A stretch of 6,203 nucleotides of DNA. It comes from Paenibacillaceae bacterium. GTDB taxonomy: Bacteria; Bacillota; Bacilli; Paenibacillales; NBRC-103111. The stretch spans positions 1-6,203 of the forward strand of contig JAJFMO010000235.1 in the NCBI GenBank assembly GCA_020697475.1, given 5' to 3'. The notes beneath the pieces were generated by a model. The model searched no databases, had not been told where the DNA came from, and saw nothing but the letters and a program-made list of their open reading frames with translations. The position numbers and the translations under genes were made by a program. This document shows, in pieces, positions 1 through 6,203 of this stretch; the first letter of the stretch is position 1; each line of letters starts with the position of its first letter.

Positions 1-432
1 AAAGTTCCGTTGATCGTGCGGACACCGGAGATGGCGGGTTCGGCAGCAGCCGGGACGCGAAGCGAGCAGATGGTGGAATGGTTCGACATCGGCCCGACGC
101 TTGTCGAGCTGGCCGGCGGGGCAATGGAGCCTCGCAATGCGCCACAGTATGCGAAGTCGCTCACCGCGACGTTGCGCAACCCGAGCACGACGCACCGCGC
201 TGAAGCGGTTAGCGAGCTGCACGGCGAAACGTTGATTCAGACACAAGAATGGAAGATGGCGCTCAACAAAGATGGCGTACCTTACTTGTTGTACAACGTC
301 AAGAGTGATCCGCAGGAGATGGATAACCGGATCAGCGATCCGGCATGCGCCTCCGTTATCGCCGAGCTTCAAGGCAGACTGTTGAAGCGGCTGGCGGCTT
401 GCCCAAATTATTTGATCGGCAAACCGGTTTGA
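1..432 (+). CDS. Sulfatase A, C-terminal part (5'-truncated by window edge)
   Basis: This is the last 143 residues of an S1-family sulfatase. The frame is open from base 1, so the gene begins outside the window; the TTG at 10 is not a credible start. The first residues (KVPLIVRTPEM) match the strand that follows the DHG metal-site loop in sulfatases, as in RVPLLVRYPQ of the next gene. Residues about 27-41 (MVEWFDIGPTLVELAGG) are the usual helix of the form xDxxPTxxxxAG. About residues 80-105 carry the C-terminal subdomain signature EWKMAL...LYNVKSDPQEMDN, equivalent to the family's LYDLxxDPxExxNL. The formylglycine motif and the metal ligands lie upstream and cannot be checked, so activity is unknown. 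The stop TGA is at 430-432. Sulfatase B follows after 43 nt with no terminator, so the two are probably co-transcribed. Family assignment is confident; the substrate is unknown. Confidence 0.9.
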   Translation, partial: KVPLIVRTPEMAGSAAAGTRSEQMVEWFDIGPTLVELAGGAMEPRNAPQYAKSLTATLRNPSTTHRAEAVSELHGETLIQTQEWKMALNKDGVPYLLYNVKSDPQEMDNRISDPACASVIAELQGRLLKRLAACPNYLIGKPV

Positions 433-460
433 TCCCGATGAACCCCTAGAGAACTTGGAT

Positions 461-470
461 AGAAAGGTGG
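461..470 (+). promoter_or_regulatory. Ribosome binding site that fixes the start of sulfatase B
   Basis: AGAAAGGTGG is close to the Bacillota consensus AGAAAGGAGG and ends 5 nt before the ATG at 476. It favours ATG 476 over the in-frame TTG at 455, which lies upstream of this site and has no Shine-Dalgarno sequence of its own. Confidence 0.75.
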
Positions 471-475
471 TCAAA

Positions 476-1978
476 ATGTCCGAAAAACAACAGAACCGCC
501 GACCCAATGTCCTGCTGATCACCACAGACCAGCAGCGTTATGACAGCGTTCGGGCCAACGGCGGCACGTTCATGAACACCCCGAACATGGATCGATTGGC
601 GAACGAAGGGGTATCGTTCGATAAAGCGTACTGTCCTTGCACGGTATGTACCCCGTCTCGGGTATCGATCATGACCGGTTTGCAGCTGTCCCGGCATGGG
701 GCTTATAACATCGGCACATGGGCGTTGGATTATTCCTTGTTCCTGAGCACTATTTTGCGCGATGCCGGTTACGAAACGCATCATATCGGCAAAGCCCATT
801 GGCACCCGTTCTGGGTCGACAGTCCGGAGAACCGCCCGGTGCCCGAAGATGGCGCGCCTATGCATGAATTCGCCGGCTTCGAGACGGCGGAACCGGCAAT
901 CGGCCACACAACTTTCGGCGTGACCGGCTACTACGAGCATTGGGTGAAGCAGCATGGCTTCGACCCGGCGACGCTCAAGGTCAATCGTTTGTTCGAAGAA
1001 GACGCCAACGATACCGGCGATTGGAATTTGCCGACAGCGTTGCATAACGGCCATTGGATCGCCGAACGGGCGATAGCTTTCCTCGAGCGGCGCGATCCCG
1101 ATAAGCCGTTTTACTTGAATTTGGGTCTGCAAGACCCGCATCATCCGCACGTGCTGCCGTCGGACTTCACGAACCGTGTCGATCCGGAAGCGATCCCGCT
1201 GCCGGATACGGATATCGGCGACAGCGATGAGCTGGCCGACCACATTCCGCTCTTGCTCGACGGGAAGATGGTGGAGAGCCGATTCAACGGCAAATTCGTC
1301 ATCGCGGGCAACGTCAAGGCGGCATGGCGGCCGTACTTCCAGGATGAGCGGAAAACCCGGTTGACCCGAGCCTACTATTACTCGATGGTGCAGCTGATCG
1401 ACGAGCAATTGGGCCGCATTCTCGATGCTCTTGACCGGCTGGGTATAGCCGACGATACCCTCGTTATTTTCACCAGCGATCACGGAGAGATGCTTGGCGA
1501 CCACAGCATCGGCCAGAAAGGCCCGCTTGTCTACGAGGGCGTCACCCGCGTGCCGCTCCTCGTCCGCTACCCGCAAGGATTTGCTCCTACTCAGGTGCAA
1601 GAATGCGTGACATTGACGGACCTGATGCCGACGGTACTCGACTTCGCCGGGATCGAAGATCGTGAGCGGCGGGATGGCATCAGCTTGAAGCCACGCTTGC
1701 AAGAAGGCGAAAAGATCGAACGCCCGGGCGTTCGTATCGAATTCAAGGAAGAGCCCGACCGGATCCGCTTTAAGTGCTGGGTGACGCCGGAATGGAAGCT
1801 GGCCGTCTATACCGGGGAATCGTTCGGGGAGCTGTACGACCTGCGCAACGACCCCGGTGAGAAGCACAATTTGTTCCATTCGTCTGAACATCAAGCGATC
1901 AAGGCGCAGCTGCTCATGCAGATGATGGAAGATATGGAACGCAGCGAACCGATTACCGATCGGCCGTGCCGGGCTTAA
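476..1978 (+). CDS. Sulfatase B, S1 family, Cys-type (CTPSR)
   Basis: This 500-residue protein is a formylglycine-dependent sulfatase predicted to hydrolyse sulfate esters, probably on a sugar. Expected active-site features are visible: N-terminal strand with metal ligand D18 (TTDQQR, with Gln at the second acidic position as in many bacterial members), activation motif C58-T-P-S-R62, K106 and H108 (GKAHWH), H222 in DPHHPH, D335-H336-G337, and K348. The C-terminal subdomain carries ELYDLRNDPGEKHNL at about 452-466. The N-terminus MSEKQQNRRPNVLLI has no hydrophobic signal segment, so the enzyme should be cytoplasmic. The start is set by a strong ribosome binding site 5 nt upstream. Conversion of C58 to formylglycine needs a maturase (anSME or FGE) that is not in the window. 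Two extra cysteines, C53 and C55, sit just before the motif. Phosphonate monoester hydrolases share this fold and motif, so sulfatase activity is likely but not certain; substrate unknown. Confidence 0.93.
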   Translation: MSEKQQNRRPNVLLITTDQQRYDSVRANGGTFMNTPNMDRLANEGVSFDKAYCPCTVCTPSRVSIMTGLQLSRHGAYNIGTWALDYSLFLSTILRDAGYETHHIGKAHWHPFWVDSPENRPVPEDGAPMHEFAGFETAEPAIGHTTFGVTGYYEHWVKQHGFDPATLKVNRLFEEDANDTGDWNLPTALHNGHWIAERAIAFLERRDPDKPFYLNLGLQDPHHPHVLPSDFTNRVDPEAIPLPDTDIGDSDELADHIPLLLDGKMVESRFNGKFVIAGNVKAAWRPYFQDERKTRLTRAYYYSMVQLIDEQLGRILDALDRLGIADDTLVIFTSDHGEMLGDHSIGQKGPLVYEGVTRVPLLVRYPQGFAPTQVQECVTLTDLMPTVLDFAGIEDRERRDGISLKPRLQEGEKIERPGVRIEFKEEPDRIRFKCWVTPEWKLAVYTGESFGELYDLRNDPGEKHNLFHSSEHQAIKAQLLMQMMEDMERSEPITDRPCRA

Positions 1979-2013
1979 TTGCCATGAGTGGCGTAATAAT
2001 TGGCGCATTAATT

Positions 2014-2018
2014 GGAGG
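2014..2018 (+). promoter_or_regulatory. Ribosome binding site of sulfatase C
   Basis: GGAGG lies 9 nt before ATG 2028, a good spacing. It supports that start and independent translation initiation inside the polycistronic message. Confidence 0.75.
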
Positions 2019-2027
2019 CTACTTGAT

Positions 2028-3437
2028 ATGAGCACGTCTCGAAAACCGAATATTGTCTTGATCATCGCCGACGATCAGCAGCACAACACGATCCATGCGC
2101 TCGGCAACGAAGAAATTCATACCCCGACTCTGGACGCATTGGCGGAACGCGGCACTGCGTTCACCCATACCTACATCACCGGCGGCTTGACGCCGGCGGT
2201 GTGCGTACCGGGTCGAGCTTGCATCAACACCGGCTGCCATACGCTGAACGCCGCACAAGGCCGCCAGTTGAACGTCTGGCCGCATCTCATGACGATCAAC
2301 CCGGAGAGGCAGACACTGGGTACCACGTTCAAAGAAGCCGGTTATTTTACCTTTGCCACCGGCAAATGGCACAACGACCGCGCCAGCTTCATCCGCAGCT
2401 TCACGGGAGGAGCCAATATTTTCTTCGGCGGCATGAGCGAACATACGAAAGTGCCGATTTACGATTTTGACCCGAGCGGCGAATACAAGAAAGAAAACAA
2501 ACGGACCGGAGACAAGTTTTCCACCGAACTGTTTACCGACGCGGCGACTCAGTTCATTCGCGAATACCGCGAGGACAAGCCGTTCTTCCTGTACTTGGCT
2601 TACACCTCGCCGCACGACCCGCGCACCGCGCCGGAGCCGTTCGCGAGCATGTACAACCGCGACAACGTCTCGTTGCCGGCCAATTTCTTACCTGTGCATC
2701 CGTTTGACAACGGCGAGATGACGGTGCGCGACGAACTGCTCGAAGCGTCGCCGCGCGATCCCGGCAGCGTGCGCCAGCATATCGCCGATTATTACGCGAT
2801 GGTCAGCCACATGGATCACTATATCGGTCAAGTTGTCGAGGCGCTGCGCGAGAGCGGTCAACTCGATAATACAATCATTGTACATACGGCAGATCATGGC
2901 TTAGGGCTTGGCCAGCACGGGCTGATGGGTAAGCAGAACTTGTACGACCATACAATCCGTATTCCTCTCATGATCTCTGGCCCCGGTATCCCGGCCAACA
3001 CACGGTGCGACCAAGTGGTTTGCCAGTTCGATATTTATCCGACACTGTGCGACTTGGCGGGAATCGCTGCGCCGGCGACGGTGGACGGTCAAAGCCTCGT
3101 GCCGCTTATGCAAGGTGAAGCCGAATCGGCGCACAAGACAGTGTTCTCCGTCTATAAAGATTTGCAGCGCATGGTCAGCGACGGCGAATGGAAGCTGATC
3201 CGCTATTACCGGCCTGAAGAGCACAATTACGGCAGTGACCGCATTCAACTGTTCCATCTCGCGGAAGATCCGTGGGAGACGAACGACTTGTCCGCCGACC
3301 CACGTTATGCGCAGGAGCTGGAGCGTCTGGCTGCGGAATTGAAAGAGTGGCAAGTACGGATGAACGATCCATGGGCATACCGCCCGGCGATTCCTCCTGT
3401 ACAACAGGCGGGCGTCTGGGGCAACTGGGTCGACTAG
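2028..3437 (+). CDS. Sulfatase C, S1 family, with atypical CVPGR activation motif
   Basis: This 469-residue S1 sulfatase has the full set of expected active-site positions: D15-D16 in IIADDQQ, C59-V-P-G-R63, K113 and H115 (GKWHND), H196 in SPHDP, D289-H290-G291, and K302 in GLMGKQN. After these come a DIYPTLCDLAGI helix and the C-terminal subdomain (EWKLIRYY, then LFHLAEDPWETNDL). The motif is unusual because Gly62 replaces the common Ser/Ala (CxPSR or CxPAR). The Cys, Pro and Arg needed by the looser CxPxR rule are kept, so activation remains plausible. No signal peptide is visible (MSTSRKPNIVLII), which suggests a cytoplasmic enzyme. It sits 49 nt after sulfatase B and 47 nt before sulfatase D, with no terminator on either side. 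It is strongly diverged from both neighbours outside the motifs, so it is not a recent duplicate. Overall style resembles bacterial glycan or choline-sulfatase-like S1 members; the substrate cannot be assigned. Confidence 0.92.
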   Translation: MSTSRKPNIVLIIADDQQHNTIHALGNEEIHTPTLDALAERGTAFTHTYITGGLTPAVCVPGRACINTGCHTLNAAQGRQLNVWPHLMTINPERQTLGTTFKEAGYFTFATGKWHNDRASFIRSFTGGANIFFGGMSEHTKVPIYDFDPSGEYKKENKRTGDKFSTELFTDAATQFIREYREDKPFFLYLAYTSPHDPRTAPEPFASMYNRDNVSLPANFLPVHPFDNGEMTVRDELLEASPRDPGSVRQHIADYYAMVSHMDHYIGQVVEALRESGQLDNTIIVHTADHGLGLGQHGLMGKQNLYDHTIRIPLMISGPGIPANTRCDQVVCQFDIYPTLCDLAGIAAPATVDGQSLVPLMQGEAESAHKTVFSVYKDLQRMVSDGEWKLIRYYRPEEHNYGSDRIQLFHLAEDPWETNDLSADPRYAQELERLAAELKEWQVRMNDPWAYRPAIPPVQQAGVWGNWVD

Positions 3438-3466
3438 CAAGCTGCACAATGAGCATAGAGATTACG

Positions 3467-3472
3467 AAAGGA
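3467..3472 (+). promoter_or_regulatory. Ribosome binding site of sulfatase D
   Basis: AAAGGA lies 12 nt before ATG 3485, slightly longer than ideal spacing. An in-frame TGA at 3473-3475 rules out any longer N-terminus, so 3485 is the first possible ATG. Confidence 0.6.
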
Positions 3473-3484
3473 TGAGACATTTTC

Positions 3485-4855
3485 ATGAGAAAACGCCAAA
3501 CCCGCCCGAACGTCGTCGTTTTCTTCACCGATCAGCAGCGGTTTGACACGACCGGCGTACATGGCAATCCGCTCGACCTGACTCCGAATTTCGACCGTAT
3601 GGCAACCCGGGGAACGCACATTGCCAACTCCTTCACCTGCCAGCCGGTGTGCGGTCCGGCGCGTTCCTGCCTGCAGTCGGGCTTGTACCCCACGCAAACA
3701 GGCTGCTTCATCAACCACGTCGGCCTTCCTCTGGACGTAAAGACGCTCGCTCATCACTTCAACGGTGCGGGGTACAGCACCGGGTATATAGGCAAGTGGC
3801 ATTTGGGCAATGGCGGCCAAGCGGTTATTCCCGAGGAGCAGGGAGGCTACCAGTATTGGCTGGCGGCCAACGCCGTTGAGATTTGCTCGGATTCCTACAA
3901 GACGATCCTCTATGACGAGAACGGCAACGAAGTGAGACTGCCGGGATACCGGGTCGACGCCTTGACCGATGCGGCCATTCGCTACATCGATCAGCACCAG
4001 GAGGAGCCGTTCTTCCTGTTCCTGTCGTTCCTGGAACCGCACCATCAGAACCATATCGACGACTATCCGCCTCCAACCGGCTACCGCGAACGGTACACCG
4101 GACGCTGGACGCCGCCGGATCTGCAAGCGCTTGGAGGCAGCAGCGGACAGCATCTGGGCGGGTATTACGGGATGGTCAAGCGGCTCGACGAAGCGCTCGG
4201 GCGGCTGCTCGATTCATTGCAAAGCCTGGATATCCTCGACGATACAATCGTCATGTTTACGTCGGATCACGGGTGCCACTTCAAAACCCGCAACGACGAA
4301 TATAAGCGTTCGTGCCATGAAAGCTCGATTCGCGTCCCGACGGCGTTCCAGGGTCCGGGCTTCAACGGAAAAGGGTGGATGAACGAGTTGGTCAGTCTGA
4401 TCGACCTGCCGCCCACCTTGTTGGATGCCGCCGGAATCCGGGTGCCCGAATCGATGCAAGGCCGCTCCCTCATGCCTATCTTGCGAGGGGAAAGCCAGGA
4501 ATGGCGGGACGATGTATTTATACAGATCAGCGAATCTCAAGTGGGCCGCGCCATCCGCACCCGACGTTGGAAGTACGGCGTGAACGCGCCGGACAAAGAC
4601 GCCCGCAAGGATCCGGGATCCGAAGTGTACGAGGAACAATATTTGTACGACCTGTTGGCCGACCCGTACGAGTTGAACAATCTTGTCGGGCTGCCGGTGT
4701 ACGACAGGGTGTCCGAAGTGCTGGGAGAGAGGTTGATTCGACGGATGACGGAGGCGGGTGAGCAAGCGCCGGTGATCAAGCGGGTGCCAGCAAGGGATTC
4801 ATCGATGCTCGAGCACCGATTCCGCGTAGTTACTGAAGCCGACGCGCTGTCTTAG
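3485..4855 (+). CDS. Sulfatase D, S1 family, Cys-type (CGPAR)
   Basis: This 456-residue protein is a third complete S1 sulfatase. Visible active-site elements are D16 in FFTDQQRFD (Gln at the second position), C56-G-P-A-R60, K104 and H106 in IGKWHLGN, H186 in EPHHQN, D261-H262-G263, and a probable catalytic Lys at 274 in the segment DEYKRSCHESSIRVP. The spacing between DHG and this Lys, and the CHFKTRN stretch between them, differ from sulfatases B and C, placing it in another subgroup. I recognise this layout (TCQPVCGPARS, EPHHQN, DHGCHFKTRN, YKRSCHESSIR) as that of a common bacterial sulfatase-like hydrolase group with no substrate I can name. C52 lies four residues before C56. There is no signal peptide (MRKRQTRPNVVVFF), so a cytoplasmic location is expected. 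The C-terminal subdomain (TRRWKYGV, then YLYDLLADPYELNNLVG) is intact. The solute-binding protein gene follows after 54 nt. Confidence 0.93.
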   Translation: MRKRQTRPNVVVFFTDQQRFDTTGVHGNPLDLTPNFDRMATRGTHIANSFTCQPVCGPARSCLQSGLYPTQTGCFINHVGLPLDVKTLAHHFNGAGYSTGYIGKWHLGNGGQAVIPEEQGGYQYWLAANAVEICSDSYKTILYDENGNEVRLPGYRVDALTDAAIRYIDQHQEEPFFLFLSFLEPHHQNHIDDYPPPTGYRERYTGRWTPPDLQALGGSSGQHLGGYYGMVKRLDEALGRLLDSLQSLDILDDTIVMFTSDHGCHFKTRNDEYKRSCHESSIRVPTAFQGPGFNGKGWMNELVSLIDLPPTLLDAAGIRVPESMQGRSLMPILRGESQEWRDDVFIQISESQVGRAIRTRRWKYGVNAPDKDARKDPGSEVYEEQYLYDLLADPYELNNLVGLPVYDRVSEVLGERLIRRMTEAGEQAPVIKRVPARDSSMLEHRFRVVTEADALS

Positions 4856-4897
4856 ACGTTGATTCTCAGTTTCTTCAAAAGCTTTTAGTAGAAAAAT

Positions 4898-4903
4898 GGG
4901 GGA
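4898..4903 (+). promoter_or_regulatory. Ribosome binding site of the solute-binding lipoprotein
   Basis: A purine-rich GGGGGA run ends 6 nt before ATG 4910. The match to the consensus is moderate, but the lipoprotein signal sequence begins immediately at this ATG, which supports the start. Confidence 0.55.
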
Positions 4904-4909
4904 AAAGAA

Positions 4910-4975
4910 ATGAACAGAAGGTTGTCCAAGCTAGTTATTGCAACTTCCATCGCAACTCTTATGCTGGCCGGCTGC
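4910..4975 (+). other. Lipoprotein signal peptide with lipobox
   Basis: Residues 1-21 have a basic n-region (MNRRLSK), a hydrophobic stretch (LVIATSIATLML) and the lipobox L19-A20-G21-C22. Signal peptidase II would cut before C22 (codon 4973-4975), which would then be lipidated to anchor the protein on the outer face of the membrane. A Ser/Asn/Gly/Lys-rich flexible linker follows to about residue 50. Confidence 0.92.
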
Positions 4976-6203
4976 GGTTCCAACAGCGGAGCCAACAATT
5001 CCACGGAGCCTGCGAAGAGCGATGACGGCAAATCCGGCAATACCGCAGCGGCTGTCAAAATGCCTGAAGTGCCGACGACGCCGGTGACGCTCAAGTTTTA
5101 CGCGCACGTCGACGCCATGACCGAGGATTATTTCAAAGATTCGATTCAAGCGCCGGTCCAGAAGAAATATCCTTACATCACAATGACGTTCGGCAAAGGA
5201 ACGCGCGGCGATCTGGAAAAGCTGGTTGCCACGGGGGAAATTCCCGATATCGTGTTCACCGGCAATGAAAATTTCCTGTCGGCTAGCCGGCTCGGTTTGC
5301 CGATGGACATGACGGACATGATCAAGAGATTTAACGTCGATTTGAACCAATTTTTGCCTGAAGCGGTCACTGCAATCAAAGTTTCCGGAGGCGGCAAAAC
5401 GTTCCCGGCCATTCCGTTCGGGACCAACGCCGGCGCGACATTTTATAATAAAGATGTCTTCGACAAGTTCGGCGTAGCCTATCCGACCAATGGGATGACT
5501 TGGGACAACGTGCTGGAAATTTCGCACAAACTTACTCGTTCGGAAGACGGAACGCAGTATATCGGCTGGGACGTCGGCTTCCCGGATGCGATCGCCGCTC
5601 CGTTCGGCGTGCCGCTGGTCGATCCGAAGACGAACAAGGCGAACATCGACAACGATGTGTACAAGAAAGTGTTCGGAATGATGAGCCAAGCATGGCAGGA
5701 ACCGGGCCATCTCGGGGAGAAGAACAACACGAATCGTTACGCTCCGGCTGTGTTTATCGGGGATAAGCGTATAGGCATGTACACGGATTGGTTGAACAAG
5801 ATGCTGCAGCCGTTGATCGAAGCCGATACCAAAGGCGCCGCGCCGAACTGGGATATTGTGACCATCCCCAATTTCCCAGAGAACAAAGGAAAAGGCCGCG
5901 ATTTGTCCGTCCAATATTTGTTCATTTCCCAACAAAGCAAATATAAAGATCAGGCCATGCAAGCGATTCTTGCTCTAACGAGTGTTGAAACACAGACGGC
6001 GTTAAGCCGTGATGGCAGAATGCCGGTATTGAAAGATCCGGCGATCTCCAAGCAATTTGGCGCGGACGTACCTGCGCTTAAAGGCAAGCATATGGAAAAC
6101 TTGTTCCTGTTACCGCCATCGGCGGATTTGTCCCACTCGTTGTATGACAATGAAGTGAGGGCGATTATTCGCAAGGTGTCCGAGCGAGTCGGTGTGAAGA
6201 AGG
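4910..6203 (+). CDS. ABC-transporter extracellular solute-binding lipoprotein, sugar type (3'-truncated)
   Basis: The open frame runs from ATG 4910 to the window edge with 431 residues visible and no stop. After the lipobox Cys22 and a low-complexity linker, the mature domain begins near residue 56 (VTLKFYAHVD). It shows the usual order for family 1 solute-binding proteins (the COG1653/SBP_bac_1 style): an early strand, a GDLEKLVATGEIPDIVF segment, a FPAIPFGTNAGATFYNKDVFDKFG hinge region, of which the YNKDVFDKFG part is a typical hallmark, then TWDNVLEISHKLT, and a C-terminal lobe with LSVQYLFISQQSKYKDQAMQAI. It would capture an oligosaccharide outside the cell and pass it to two membrane permeases, expected just to the right. 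Its place directly after four sulfatases suggests a sulfated ligand, but binding residues for sulfate cannot be identified from sequence. By family length only the last few tens of residues are probably missing. Confidence 0.9.
   Translation, partial: MNRRLSKLVIATSIATLMLAGCGSNSGANNSTEPAKSDDGKSGNTAAAVKMPEVPTTPVTLKFYAHVDAMTEDYFKDSIQAPVQKKYPYITMTFGKGTRGDLEKLVATGEIPDIVFTGNENFLSASRLGLPMDMTDMIKRFNVDLNQFLPEAVTAIKVSGGGKTFPAIPFGTNAGATFYNKDVFDKFGVAYPTNGMTWDNVLEISHKLTRSEDGTQYIGWDVGFPDAIAAPFGVPLVDPKTNKANIDNDVYKKVFGMMSQAWQEPGHLGEKNNTNRYAPAVFIGDKRIGMYTDWLNKMLQPLIEADTKGAAPNWDIVTIPNFPENKGKGRDLSVQYLFISQQSKYKDQAMQAILALTSVETQTALSRDGRMPVLKDPAISKQFGADVPALKGKHMENLFLLPPSADLSHSLYDNEVRAIIRKVSERVGVKK

Noticed and set aside
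455..475. Upstream TTG start adding seven residues to sulfatase B
   Set aside because: The strong ribosome binding site at 461-470 lies inside this extension and is correctly spaced for ATG 476.
1994..2015. Two near-copies of TAATTGG (ATAATTGG and TTAATTGG) 12 nt apart before sulfatase C
   Set aside because: Too short and AT-simple to separate from chance; no further copies in the other spacers.
446..2065. A 539-residue open frame on the - strand, longer than the sulfatase gene it covers
   Set aside because: It has no recognisable domain, lies exactly antisense to a sulfatase with complete active-site motifs, and long antisense frames are expected opposite GC-biased codons.
2019..2615. A 198-residue - strand frame opposite sulfatase C
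   Set aside because: It covers the coding region of the CVPGR motif in antisense and shows no family features; a shadow frame.
4877..4886. AAAAGCTTTT perfect palindrome after sulfatase D, as a possible terminator or operator
   Set aside because: A 10-bp AT-rich palindrome has no loop or GC stem and no following T-run, so it is not a terminator, and one copy is too short to call an operator.
4859..4890. TTGATT followed by an AT-rich CTTTTAGTA stretch as an internal promoter for the binding protein
   Set aside because: The -10 match is poor at any 16-18 nt spacing; not enough to call a promoter.
4931..5962. A 343-residue open frame on the - strand opposite the binding protein
   Set aside because: Low-complexity, His/Arg-rich translation with no domain; the + strand has a lipobox and a continuous family-typical protein.

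Overview
The window (about 6.2 kb, fairly GC-rich) reads entirely on the + strand. It holds four consecutive S1-type (formylglycine-dependent, alkaline-phosphatase-fold) sulfatase genes, the first cut by the left edge, followed by a lipoprotein sugar-type ABC-transporter solute-binding protein cut by the right edge. Strong AAAGG/GGAGG Shine-Dalgarno sites, a lipobox-type binding protein and the style of the proteins suggest a Gram-positive Bacillota of the Paenibacillaceae kind (Paenibacillus or Cohnella-like). That assignment is an inference from sequence style, not from a marker gene.

Layout: 1-432, C-terminal third of sulfatase A; 476-1978, sulfatase B (500 aa, CTPSR site); 2028-3437, sulfatase C (469 aa, CVPGR site); 3485-4855, sulfatase D (456 aa, CGPAR site); 4910-6203, solute-binding lipoprotein (431 residues visible, no stop reached). 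The four gaps are 43, 49, 47 and 54 nt. None contains a recognisable terminator and each start has its own ribosome binding site, so the five genes look like one polycistronic unit that probably continues to the right into the ABC permeases. There is no non-coding stretch over 60 nt.

Working model (inference): the surface lipoprotein captures a sulfated oligosaccharide, or a product of one, and delivers it to ABC permeases. The sulfatases show no signal peptides, so they would remove sulfate groups at different positions inside the cell. The four proteins are clearly divergent from one another, including in their active-site pentapeptides, which argues for a set of different regio- or substrate specificities rather than recent gene amplification. 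No glycoside hydrolase, polysaccharide lyase, regulator or sulfatase-maturing enzyme is present in the window, so the actual glycan cannot be named from this sequence. The most noteworthy points are the sulfatase array with its apparent cytoplasmic location, the unusual Gly in the CVPGR activation motif of sulfatase C, and a small Gly-zipper-like reading frame overlapping the start of sulfatase C.
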